The position numbers were made by a program, and so were the translations under genes. Positions 14,764-25,712 of a stretch of DNA of 64,000 nucleotides are shown in pieces. Below the pieces are notes generated by a model. The model worked only from the letters and a program-made list of their open reading frames with translations, was not told where the DNA came from and did not search any database. Source of the DNA: Garcia nutans (taxonomy: Eukaryota; Streptophyta; Magnoliopsida; Malpighiales; Euphorbiaceae); assembly GCA_947685225.1 (NCBI GenBank), contig CANTUV010000033.1:57885001-57949000 (forward strand). Reading direction: 5' to 3'. Position 1 is the first letter of the stretch; the number at the start of each line of letters is the position of its first letter.

Positions 14764-14771
14764 TTTATAAT
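14764..14771 (+). promoter_or_regulatory. Possible TATA box of the ATL gene
   Basis: A tttataat element lies about 115 bp before the ATL start codon, within pyrimidine-rich CTCTCTC sequence typical of plant core promoters. This implies a leader of roughly 90 nt. It is placed from sequence resemblance only. Confidence 0.35.
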
Positions 14772-14885
14772 CCCCAAAACCCTTTCTTCTCCTCTTCATT
14801 CGCTTCTTCTTTCATAGCCCTCCGAAGGAGGAAGTTAGCCGCCGCATAATTTGATAGCTGCTCACTTCAGTTTTGCAAGTCCACC

Positions 14886-16028
14886 ATGAGCTTTTACATC
14901 GTTAAACAGTGGATAATTTCTCTCTCCATCTTCTTACTTCTGCTTACAGCTCCGATCACCGTCGCTCAATCATCGTCTGACCCAAGCTCCGACAACTATG
15001 GCTATGCTCGTGTTAGTCCTTCCATGGCTATAATCATTGTCGTCGTAATTGCCGCTCTCTTTTTCATGGGTTTCTTTTCTATTTACATACGCCACTGCAC
15101 CGATTCCAACGGTGGCAGCGTTCGTGCATTAGCTAACGGTGGCCGTTCAAGACGGGGGGCGGCGGCGCGTGGGCTTGACGACTCTGTTATTGCGACATTT
15201 CCGACTTTGGTTTACTCCGAGGTGAAGGGGCTTAAGATTGGTAAAGGAGCGCTAGAATGCGCCGTTTGTTTGTGTGAATTTGAAGACGATGAAAAGCTGC
15301 GTTTAATACCTAAGTGCGATCATGTCTTCCATACTGATTGTATTGATATTTGGCTTGCTTCGCACACCAGCTGCCCTGTTTGTCGAGCTAATTTGACACC
15401 TCAACCCGGTGACGCAACTCCTCAACTCACTGAGGCAACTCCTGACTCGGACCTCGAAGCTCAAGACCACGTTGCTGTAGTTTCAGAACCAGAAATTTGC
15501 GACCAGCACAATCGAGACATGGAAGTGGAAGCCCCAGCGCCAGAAGTTATCACTGTCAACCAGACTTTGAACAGGAACCGTACACGTGGATCAAGATCCG
15601 GTAGGCCACGTAGATTCCCGCGATCACACTCCACTGGCCATTCTTGTGTCCAACCGGGCGAGAACACCGACCGGTTCACTCTGAGGTTACCGGCTGAGGT
15701 TAGGAAGCAAATAATGAACCGGGAATTGAACCGAACTATGAGTATGGTGGTGTTTTCGCGAGAGAGGAGTTCAAGGAGGGGTTATAAAACCGGCAGCGAA
15801 GGAAGCAGCAGAGGGAAACATAAACAGCTTGAGCGGTTGGACCAGGGAGCTAAATCGGACCGGTGGGTTTTTAATAGGACCCCGTCGTTTTTAGCTAGAG
15901 CCTCGTCGTTTTTGACGAGAGCATCATCATCGGTTAGGTCGCCAAAAGTGGCGGCTAGTGATGGAGAAGGAACTTCAACACGACCGGTTGGACCGGATAG
16001 GCCGGAACCAGGCCGTCCACCGGTTTAA
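14886..16028 (+). CDS. RING-H2 finger protein, ATL6/ATL31 type (E3 ubiquitin ligase)
   Basis: This is a single-exon gene of 380 residues, close to the usual length of ATL6 and ATL31. In order it has a hydrophobic signal peptide or anchor (about 8-28), a transmembrane segment (about 47-67), and a basic stretch with the GLD signature (96-98). A RING-H2 domain follows with zinc ligands C125, C128, C144, H146, H149, C152, C163 and C166 and the conserved tryptophan W156. A long Ser/Arg-rich tail ends the protein. ATL proteins are membrane-bound E3 ligases. The ATL6/31 branch acts in carbon/nitrogen balance and defence, partly through 14-3-3 binding to its phosphorylated tail. The RTMSM and FNRTPSFLARASSFL-type blocks near residues 280 and 330 are typical of that branch. 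ATG 14886 is the first start before the signal segment. The gene body is much richer in G+C than its flanks. Confidence 0.93.
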   Translation: MSFYIVKQWIISLSIFLLLLTAPITVAQSSSDPSSDNYGYARVSPSMAIIIVVVIAALFFMGFFSIYIRHCTDSNGGSVRALANGGRSRRGAAARGLDDSVIATFPTLVYSEVKGLKIGKGALECAVCLCEFEDDEKLRLIPKCDHVFHTDCIDIWLASHTSCPVCRANLTPQPGDATPQLTEATPDSDLEAQDHVAVVSEPEICDQHNRDMEVEAPAPEVITVNQTLNRNRTRGSRSGRPRRFPRSHSTGHSCVQPGENTDRFTLRLPAEVRKQIMNRELNRTMSMVVFSRERSSRRGYKTGSEGSSRGKHKQLERLDQGAKSDRWVFNRTPSFLARASSFLTRASSSVRSPKVAASDGEGTSTRPVGPDRPEPGRPPV

Positions 16029-19000
16029 CTGCCACTTTGCATTTTTTTTTTTGTGCAAAATGTTTATAGTATTTACGCTTTTTTTTAAATCTTAGAAATA
16101 CTTAATTTATTAATTAATTAATTTGTATTGCATATGTTGTATAATATTGACAATTCGATACTCGGAATTTTATTTAGGTTTTTTATAAAATTATCAGAAA
16201 AATGAATGTATTATTATTTTATAAATTATCATATTCATATATTTATATTATAAATTTATTATATAAATAATAATTTCTGTAAATTTATTATAAATTTTGT
16301 AAAATGATTAAAGAATTTTAGTAAAATATATAAAAATAAAAAAAAAATACTGACTAGCCATTTAATTTTTCCATTTTATTTTGACTGAACGGAAGCCCAT
16401 TTTGCTTAGAAGTTGCTAAAATTATATGTGAATTGCTAAATCTAAGGTTTAGAGATTGAAAGAAAATGTTATAAAATTAGTATTGCTTTGACCAATTCAT
16501 ATTAGAATTATTAATGTATAAGTGAAATTTCACGGAATGAGCGTATTAGCACAGACAATGGTTAATTTCCCAAGTAGAGTGAAAATATTCAGTTGAAATT
16601 ATAATAAGAAGTCACTTGAGGAATGGTAAGAGATGGTCATAATTAGTTGTGTTATAACCCAAAAAATGAAAAAAATTGAGTTGGATGGTAAATAGGTTCT
16701 AATAAACAAGCGAATGCGAAGATATTAATTTGTATGGTTAGGTAAAATGGACCAACCTTTCAAAATTAATTTTTTGGAAAAAAACAAAAGAATCAAATTT
16801 ATGTAGCCATAATTACTGAACTTTATTTATGGGGTTTAATAAAAAAGTAGTTTACTAGAGCAAATTTCAACGCAGATTTGAGATCAATGCAAATTTTTTG
16901 CAAATAAACGAAGGATCATAATTTATAAATTAATATAAATAAATTAATATTATAATATGTTTGATAAATTATCGAAAAAATTGATTGCTCATAATGTATT
17001 TTATAAAGATATATTAAAATGATTATATTTTATCAATAAATATTATAGTACTGTATTTAAAAGATGTAATAAAATACTGAAAAAATATATTAAAAAATAT
17101 TAAATTATTTAATTGCAGTTCAATTCTATAAAAAAAAATTAAGTAATACCTAAATTATCCTTATAATATTTATTTTTTATTTTATCATTTTATAGTATGA
17201 TTGTTTTTTGATACGTGGACTCATTGGTCCACTTTTCTAGTAAACTATTTTTCTTATTTTTTCTAAATAAAATATTTTACTAATTGATTGATAAAGTTTA
17301 GTGGGTTCAATATTTTATTTTATATAAATTATTTATAAATAAATATAGTATTATTGGTCAAATATAATTATATAGTTAATTTTTTTAAAAATTTTTATGC
17401 AACCAAAAATACTATTAATATCAATTGAAAAAATAAATTTAAAGAGAAAAATAAAGTTATGAAAAAAATTTATAGTGAAAACTTATAAATAAATGAAAAT
17501 TTATGAATAATTTGTAAATTTTATTTTTAATTATGTCAAACAAAAATACTATGTTAAAATTGCGAGTTTTTTAAAATTTATGGCATAAGATCTTATCAAC
17601 TGCATATATCTTAGTTATAAATTAAAATCTCCTGCAAATTACAAATTGGGAAACGTGGGATGGATATAATTTGCTTGTTGATTGTATTTTACCATTTGCA
17701 ACTAATTGCAACTAAAACTAAAAATGAATATTTGAAATAGAGAAATCGATTTTATATTTATTATTTAGAAAAAATATATTTGCAGCTAAATTATTTTTTA
17801 CATACAAATATTTCATTAATTTAGTTCAAATCAAACTATATTTTTAAAGAATTGAATTACTTAAATTTAAAACTTAAGCAAATAAATCAAACTCATTTAT
17901 ACAATTCAAATAATTAAACTAATATTTTTTATTTGATAATTTAATTTATATATTATTTAATTAGTCTGATTATTTTATTTTTTAATATAAAATATCACAA
18001 ATTTAAAAAAATTAAATTAAACTAAACCAAATAAAATCGAATTAAATTACATTTAATTTATTTTTTATTATATGACTTTTTATTAAATTACTACTACAAC
18101 ACGAAAGAAGAGTTGACTTTCAACATTTTTATTAGCAAAAAAGTATAATATGGATGTTAATAAAATAAACAAATTGACATCATTCATTTAAAATTATTTT
18201 TTTCATGCCCGAATTTTAAGATTTTAGTATTTTTTTTTGTAATAATAATTTTGAAATTTCTCGTACGAGGAATATAGACTTCCCTTATATAGGCTATAGC
18301 TTTTGTGATGCAAAAAATTTAAAATTAATTATATTTTTACCTTATTAAATTAATTATATCATAAAAATTAAAATATTTATTCAAATTTATAGAGACGCAG
18401 ACTAAGGCCTAGCAAAATTAAAATCAAATACTACTCGGATGACTTAAGGCCTCTCATCATTTTTTCAATAAATTTTTATATATTTTATTAAAAATTAATT
18501 AATCATTTTATAAAAATATATAATAAATTTATAATAATTATCACAACTATAATAAAATTATAATAAACTTATAAAAATGAATATATATATAACAAATTCA
18601 TAATAAACTCTTTATATACTATATCAGTGTGCTAAATTTATAAATTAATAAAATTTTGATAAATTTAAAAATACTTAAAAATTTAGTAAATTTTATATGA
18701 TAAAAAGCCCCTGATATAATAGAGAAAATTATAGTGTACAAAGCTATTTTATTTTTTATTTTTGTAAAATATCTCACTTCTTTTATATTTTTAACATGCT
18801 AAATATATATTTTTAATATATATTTAAAAAATAGTATAGCATTAATATATTAAATATATGTAAAAAATTATATCTCTCAAAAGAAGTATTTTAAAATTAA
18901 AAATTAAAAATGATTATTTTTTAATGGGAAAATGAGCAGTGAATATTTTTGAAAATAATTTTTATTTTTGAGAATATTTTTGAAAAAATCCCAAAAACAA

Positions 19001-19088
19001 ATTAGGCTGAACGCATGACAAGCCCTATACCCAAACAAGTTCTTCTCCATTTCCTGAGACGACGACGAGGAAAGGCGAAAGAGCAAAC
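16029..19088. other. AT-rich intergenic DNA between ATL and ERCC1-like genes
   Basis: No gene is seen. It contains one copy of a dispersed MITE-like repeat (16958-17411, listed separately) and a second AT-rich patch at about 18455-18715 (ATATAATAAATTTATAATAA-like). Similar patches occur near 34150-34290 and 40790-40990. The antisense open frame at 18904-19197 overlaps the start of the ERCC1-like gene and is a shadow. Confidence 0.5.
16958..17411 (-). repeat. MITE-like dispersed repeat, copy A
   Basis: By eye this is the reverse complement of the repeat at 41086-41539. Shared blocks include TAAATAAAATATTTTAC next to a TGATTGATAAA-like segment and TATAAATTATTTATAAATAAA followed by TATTGGTCAAATA. 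The ends match as imperfect inverted termini (gtttgataaatt at the left). It has no coding capacity. Its size of about 450 bp and AT-richness suit a MITE, but the superfamily is not established. Confidence 0.5.
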
Positions 19089-21369
19089 ATGGAGAGAAAG
19101 GAGGAAGAAGAAGAAGAGCAAAACAGAAAATCAACAAGTAAAAAATTTGTGATTGAAATACCTTCATATCAACAAGTAATTGAAAGCTCTCAACCAAAGT
19201 CTCAGTCTTTATTTAAGCCTTCACATACTTTCTCTCAAGCTTTCTCTTTTATCAAAAAATCCGAATTCTACACTCCTCCTCCTCCTCCTCCTCTTGCCGC
19301 TTCCACTTCCTCCTCTCAATCTGGATCCATATCAGATAATGCAAGGTACTCTATTTAATCTTTAATTTTTTATTTATTTGTTTTGTAGATTATGTGTAAT
19401 TGTTTTTTTTTTCGCTTTTTTTTATGGGGTAATTTGAGTTAATTTTTGAAATTCAGTGTGCCTTCACCCTCTCCCTCGGCTTCTGCTGCTGCTGCTTCAC
19501 CGTCATTGCAGACTGGCCAGAGTCGTAATGCTATTCTTGTTAGCCACAGGCAGGTAAAGTTAACTTTTCTTTTTCCCCTTTCGTGTATAAATTTATGCTT
19601 AATTTTTTTTTCTGCCCTCTCTCTCAGAAAGTGTGTTCCTTTTACAGAAGGGAAACCCATTGCTTAAACATATCAGAAATGTAAGGTGGGTTTTTGCAGA
19701 TGTGGTTTGCGACTACTTGCTTGGTCAGAACTCTTGTGCTCTCTATCTAAGGTTTGAACTTTGAACTGTCATTGCTTATCTCAAAATCATGTCATTTTGT
19801 ATTATATTTTTTATTTTAAATGTTCATTTAAATTATATACAGCAAAAATATGTCTTGAACTTTGGCTTAACCCAGTTTGTACAATATAAAATATTACATT
19901 TGGTTCGTGCTTATGATGTTCAATTATGCTGTTTTTGATAAATTAACAATTTGATGCAGCCTTCGGTATCATTTACTGCATCCTGACTACCTATATTATC
20001 GAATGAGGGAACTGCAAAAAAATTACAAGCTTCGCATTGTTTTATGCCATGTTGATGTGGTAAGTTGCGCTTCTAAGTGAAATGTGCAATTTGTTATGCC
20101 TTTAGTAGAATTTCTTTTCACAATTTTAATATTAAAAAAACTGGTAGTTGAAATGTGCAATTTGTGGTATTTGTGAAATAAAAAACACATTGCTCACTGT
20201 GGTCATTGGTTTCAGGAGGATGTGGTTAAGCCTATACTTGAAGTCACTAAAACAGCTCTACTCCATGATTGTACACTATTATGTGTTTGGAGGTACGCTG
20301 CATTCATTATGCAAGGAATATATGCCTTACATAGGATGTGATGAGATTGGTGGCATTGTGTAAATAATTTTGATCTGTTATTCAAAATCCACTATGTGCT
20401 TTCTTAACCTGGTCATTCAACTTGAGTGGTTGGATCAGTGTTGCAAATAATACTGTCATGTTTTAATTTTTTAGGTTTTTTTTTGCGGTAAACAATGTAA
20501 AGGACTATACTGAGCAAATATGTTGGTGGTGTTTGGTTATAGTTTGGAGGAATGTGGCCGCTACTTGGAGACCATAAAAATGTACGAAAATAAGCCTGCG
20601 GACCTTATTCAGGGCCAAATGGATACAGACTATTCATCACGGGTATAAACTAGATAGAATTCTCCCATATAACTTCACTTATGCACATTCCAAACTAGTG
20701 TCTTGAAAATTACCTTGCTAAAATTGTTAAATGTATCTTTTCTTTGAACTGATTAAGCTGAGACTATGTTTATTTTTTTATAGCTGATTCATGCCTCTCA
20801 ACCGTCCGACATGTTAACAAGACTGATGTAGTCACCCTTGGATCTACCTTTGGGGTATGTCCTCTTTTTAGTCAGATATTATGTAATTGGTTGTTCCATT
20901 GAAGCTGATTGTCATTTTTCTGCAGTCTCTTTCTAATATCATGGATGCATCTATGGAAGATCTAGTATGTTGTCCTGGTATTGGAGAGCGCAATGTACTT
21001 GATCATTATGTTACCCCAATGCCCTAATGTCCTTCAGTTCATTTTCTGTAAGACCAGCATTTAACATCATCTGTACATGAACAAATTTTAATATTTAATG
21101 GTTTTAGTTGTTACTGGTATCTGTGGTTATTTGTTTTGTGGTTCAGGTGAACCGCTTGTATGACACTTTTCATGAACCATTCAAGCGTGTTGTTTCCAGT
21201 CATCCTGTTCCAGAAACATCTCAAAAAGACCCTGAACCTTCCTCAACAAATGAAGTTACTGAATTGGAGAAGGAACAGGAAGATGCAAACAAACGCATGA
21301 AAAAAGAACAATAATTCACATGGATTGACAGCTGATAATAACAACTCTGGTGAAGGGACTGCAGCTTGA
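19089..21369 (+). pseudogene. ERCC1: ERCC1/RAD10 DNA-repair homologue with disrupted reading frame
   Basis: ERCC1 is the partner of the XPF/RAD1 nuclease in nucleotide-excision repair. Nine exons read well as plant ERCC1: 19089-19345, 19457-19553, 19648-19751, 19960-20059, 20216-20292, 20543-20642, 20784-20854, 20926-20994 and from 21147. Conserved blocks include ILVSHRQKGNPLLKHIRNV, ALYLSLRYHLLHPDYLYY, YKLRIVLCHVDVEDVVKP, YENKPADLIQGQMDTDY, RHVNKTDVVTLGSTFG and RLYDTFHEPFK. In exon 7 one base seems missing near 20796. The frame coming from exon 6 stops soon after, while the conserved VRHVNKTDVV block is in the next frame. The hairpin motif reads GERNVNRL where GERKVKRL is expected. The C-terminus stops at 21314 after KRMKKEQ, whereas another frame continues with NNSHGLTADNNN to a stop at 21369. 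All introns keep GT-AG. It is either a recent pseudogene or a sequence error. Homology is certain; loss of function is inferred. Confidence 0.8.
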
Positions 21370-21898
21370 TCCTGTGTCCATCTAGTCTCAGTTGTGACTT
21401 GTGAGGGTTTGCGAGATGGAAATTTCTCAGTTGTTTTCTCCTTGTATTTGGGAATACAATTGTTCCAACTAGATTTCTTTTTCTACTACTTTGTATTAGC
21501 TGAATTAGAAGGTTTAGAATTTGATTCATCAGGCCAAATTGTAATTGTATATTGCAAGTTGTAAATAGGTAGACTAATTAGAAATATAGTGATTCTGTAC
21601 CTGTTCACTGTATTCTACGATCATCAAAAAGAGTTGTATTCTAAAAGCTTCAATGGCCTTGGAATTTTGATCTACTTTCAGGCTTTAGTAATGCTATTTT
21701 TTTCACCCCACAAAAGTTAATTAAATTGAATATTTTTTTTTATCAATATTCTTCATAAAATATATATTTTTTGATTTTTTTTTATTCTTCAACATGACAA
21801 TATATAGAACGAACCAACATAAAGTTGTACAATTTCAATCTAAACTGTCCCTAAGACTTGGGATTAACAATATGACTACAATCTAGAGAACTATGTGA
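21370..21898. other. Convergent intergenic spacer between ERCC1-like and kinase genes
   Basis: About 530 bp holding the presumed 3' untranslated regions of two convergent genes. The ERCC1 side (21370-21650) is balanced in composition. The rest is T-rich. The antisense frame at 21221-21529 is a shadow of the ERCC1 3' end. No other feature is seen. Confidence 0.5.
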
Positions 21899-24294
21899 CT
21901 AAAATCTAGAGGAAGCACAGGCGGGCATTGAAGAGTTCTTGATCAGAGGAATTAGTGACTGCACCACATCTGTCATTAAAGGCCTGTAATCTGCTTCTGG
22001 TTGCACACACATGGCTGCTATTGCAGCTACCTGTATTTTCAATAAAGTTGAGTTCTTTTTTTAGCTGAAGAAATATTTCAATATCAAGATTGCTGATGAT
22101 AGAGAAACCAAAGGCAACCTGAATCAAATCTTTCTTTGAGTAGTTGCCTCCCAAAGCTGGATCAACCATTTCTGCTACCTTTTCTCTGTTAGTTAATCTT
22201 GGAAGAGCCTACAAAATTTATACAACTGATCAATTGCGCTTTATAAAGCTATATTTCCAGGGAATAAAAGGCACTAAAGGTTCGAACTTTATGGTAACAA
22301 TTCGGCCATTCCTAATAGAGCAAAAGATGGATTAAGTTCACCAACCCAAGAGACGAGTACATGTTCACCAGGAGGGCGTTTGGTGTCCACCGGTGTCCGG
22401 CCAGTTAACAGTTGTAACAGAACCATTCCATAGCTGTATACATCTGATTTTGTGGTAAGCTTACCTGTCGACGCATACCTAAGTTCATGACCAGAAAAAT
22501 AACATTCCCATAAGATTTTTTAACTAATTTTGATATCAATTAAACTAAAGTTTAAGTAAACAAGCATTATTGCCAAAGTTACAGGCATTTGAGAATGTCT
22601 TTTTGCTTCCCATAAGAAAATGACTTGCTGCCTAATGGGGACCTTACCATAACCATGGCCATGTGCAAATCTTGTATGACAATTGACATTGCAATGCTAT
22701 TTTGATATTTTTTCATTAACAATAAAATCTGTGACAGATGATGGAGCACTCACTCTGGAGCAAGATAACCAGTGGTCCCCAGCACACGTGTCGAAGTCGT
22801 CTGACCATTGATGTTGTCAGAACCCATCTTAGCAAACCCAAAATCTGAAACTTTGACACGAAAATTTTGATCAAGTAATATGTTGCTGCACTTAAAGTCA
22901 CGGTGGATAACTGCTGGGATTGTACGTTCATGGAGGAACTCCAGGGCCTTGGCACTGTCAAGGGCTATTCTCAAACGGGTCCCCCAATCCAATGGCTGAT
23001 ATTGGTTGTGATGAAGATGATTTTGAAGTGTACCATTAGGCATGAATTCAAATACTAGTAGTCTATGTTGCTGGTCAGCACAATAGCCAAGTAAGTCCAC
23101 CAAATAAGGTGCGTGTAGCCTGCTTAGTAGGTCTACCTGCAAAATAGCAAGGAGAAAATGACATTTTGAGCCGTACCCATGTGCAGCAGCAGGATTCAAT
23201 AGCATTCAATATTTAAGATCAACTTATCTTCAATTCCTCATCGATAGACCATTCAAATTTTCAATTTTAATCTCACTGGACTACCTAAAATCGTTGACTT
23301 CATAGTTTATATCCTCTTAAATAAATCAAATAAACTTCGGTGATTACCCATTGATTAGGCAAAGTTAATACGTCCATACTCCATATTGCATATTAGAGAA
23401 CAAAGTAGTGATTAAAAAAAAACACAGATACAAACAAAGATAATAAATGAAGCCACTTGCCTCTATTCTGAAGGCACGCTCTCCTTGTTTTCCTTCCCTT
23501 CGCAACATTTTAATGGCAGCCACTGTACCATCTGCTAGAATGCCTCTGTAGACCACTGCATAACCTCCATTTCCAATCACATTTGCTTCACTAAATTTTT
23601 CTGTGGCCACTTCAAGCTCTTTGTATGTGAAAACTTGAACCCCTTCATATTTTCTTGGAGGTTTATGACTCAAATTGCTTCCATATAGACATCCTCCTTT
23701 CACATCTGCCACCCACAAATTGGAAGATTAATATTGGCTAAAATTTTGAGAGAGTGTTTCTTTTCCATTCTTGATTTTAGTAAAAAAAAAAAACAGTAGA
23801 TTTCTTTCAATTTTTTGCAAGAACTGAAAACAGAGACCATTAAAACTTAAAACATAATAACACTTGCAAATTTTTCATAATCAAGAACCTTATCTTATAT
23901 ATGCATGGAAATATCAAGAAGTATATAAAATGTGAAAATGGATAGTGAAGAGTGATTTACCTGGGCTAGAAGTGAAAGTCATGGTGGAGGGAGCAATGAA
24001 CCTACAACTGTTGTTAATGCTGCAATTGTCTTTAAAGCTGCTGCTATTGTTTTTAGCAGATTTGAGTCTTCTTAGCATCACTATAACGAGAAAGATTGCA
24101 AGTAGAACAAAAATAGAGAAGGCTGATAAGACGATTATATGAATAGAAGTTGAAGAAAGTGAGAAACTGCTATGGTGTTGTTGGCTAAGGGTGGGAGGAT
24201 GAGAATGAAAATGATGGTGTTTAAGGTGATGGTGGACAAGTGGCTTTGCAATTGCAGGTGCTGCAGCTGCAGCTGCAGAGGTGCTAGTTTCCAT
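21899..24294 (-). CDS. Membrane-anchored receptor-like Ser/Thr protein kinase
   Basis: Six exons on the minus strand, in transcript order: 24294-23961, 23705-23461, 23136-22754, 22478-22346, 22208-22119 and 22030-21899. Together they give 438 residues in one frame. The protein starts METSTS with an Ala- and His-rich N-terminus. One transmembrane helix (51-73) is followed by basic RRLKSAK and a cytosolic kinase domain. Kinase landmarks are the loop GNGGYA (156-161), Lys177 in AAIK, HRDFK with Asp273, DFG with Asp291, and GTTGYLAPE. All catalytic residues are present. The third loop glycine is Ala161 where relatives have Gly. The conserved C-terminal lobe includes YASTGKLTTKSDVY and QPEADYRPLM. 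Intron 2 uses a GC donor (GAG|GCAAGT). An upstream in-frame ATG at 24450 would remove the clean N-terminus, so 24294 is preferred. It resembles PERK/PBL-like plant kinases; the substrate is unknown. Confidence 0.9.
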
Positions 24295-25588
24295 GAGCAC
24301 AGACAGCAAGAACAAAGAAGAAAAAGAGTGAAAGAGAGAGGGAGAGATAGAAATGTAAAAATGGTTATGCAAGTTCTGTAAAGTTGAAGACTTTGAAGGG
24401 TATAGAGTTCCCTTTCCTAGGAGGTCATTGTACCTGTAAAATGGCCACAAAATTCCACTCTTTTTTTCTCTCTCTCGTGAATAATGGAGGTGTTTTGTGT
24501 ACTTAATTCGTCCCTTCTTTTGTATTTTCTAAAGAGTCGTCTTTATCTTTGTTATCAGAAAAGTTAGCAAACCATTTCTTCTCACATCTTTACTTATCCT
24601 TCCCTTATCATTAGGTAATAACGATTTTCTATTTTGTTGTATTCACTCAAGAATTCTTTTCCAATCGCATTTCTTTAATGGGTGCATTTATGGTTTGTGA
24701 ACTTGTGGAAAATGACTTGTTATCCTACTTGGAATAAATTAGTCATTTTAGTTTGATATTGTTACATTTCCTTAAAGGAAAATCAATCCTGAATCTATTG
24801 TTCAGGAGAATATAAACTTACCGCTAAATTATGATTCGATTTACTTATTATTATTGTTTTTGAAATTCTCTATTCGGCTTGATCCTTCACCTTCATTTAA
24901 TTGCCACATGTGTATGCCTAATCTCATGATCTTATGTCCAAGATTGGCAATCAAAATCGTAATGTAACAAACAAGAACATACCCAATTTATCTTAATCTC
25001 TTTCTTTTTTTCACCTAGTAAACTTCCCTCTTCTTTCCTCCAATTAACCATTGAGGATGATATATAGCAGAGACCTGACGCCTATTCCCTGCTATAGAAG
25101 AACAGCATAATATGAATATCACTATCTGCCCGGGCTGGGATTTTCTCTTATATGTCATTTGTCCCTATGCCACCAGAGGCTTAGGGTCCCTTCAGTCCTT
25201 GTGACAGAAGAGAGATAATGGAGCTGCAAATGCTCATCTGCCAGTCACAAGAGCCATGCCATTTGCTGTTACTGTTTCTGAGAATGAATTAATTCAAGTA
25301 GGACCAAGTTCAAATTAATGCGGGAATATACTGTTTTAATAGTTAAATGCTGTCGATCATCTCCATCTAGTATCATGTGATTCACACCTATCTAAGCAAT
25401 CAAGTTAATCTATTTTGCACCAGGAGCTTTATCAATTGATTATATTGATGATATTATCAATATCAACAAATTGACATACATTCATTACAAATATCTCATA
25501 GTTAAATGAATTGGAGGAATTCTAACTTGGTTGGGACTCCAAATCTGTATCTGCTATTGTACGACGAAGTGTTTGAGGATGTGTATGA
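24295..25588. other. Intergenic DNA, including the kinase promoter
   Basis: This contains the probable 5' leader (CT-rich about 24300-24340 and 24460-24475) and promoter of the minus-strand kinase gene. The open frames at 23945-24381 on the plus strand are shadows of its first exon. No other gene was recognised up to the ALG13-like fragment. Confidence 0.45.
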
Positions 25589-25712
25589 TGTAAATGCTTC
25601 ATTTCTGCTAGTTTTCAGCGAGTTCACTTTGATGATTATCCATCAAATCTCCATTATCTGCCACGATCAAGCGTTTGCCAATCTGTAGAGTCTCGAATAT
25701 ACTCCCCTGACC
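25589..25712 (-). pseudogene. ALG13-like glycosyltransferase exon remnant
   Basis: On the minus strand a TTTTGCAG acceptor at about 25713-25720 precedes a sequence matching the last exon of plant ALG13. ALG13 is the catalytic subunit of the UDP-GlcNAc transferase that makes the second step of dolichol-linked oligosaccharide. GSIFETLQIGKRLIV, then DLMDNHQSELAE, is followed in another frame by LAEMKHLHHTHPQTLRR and TIADTDLES. A single missing base at about 25612 explains the shift, and an extra G near 25703 may be a second lesion. The upstream substrate-binding half was not found with confidence. The patch at 26880-26940 reads LGGTSNLESSLIAA on the same strand and might be the first-exon remnant (family VGTTSFDxLV). 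This is a relic and not a functional gene. Confidence 0.65.
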
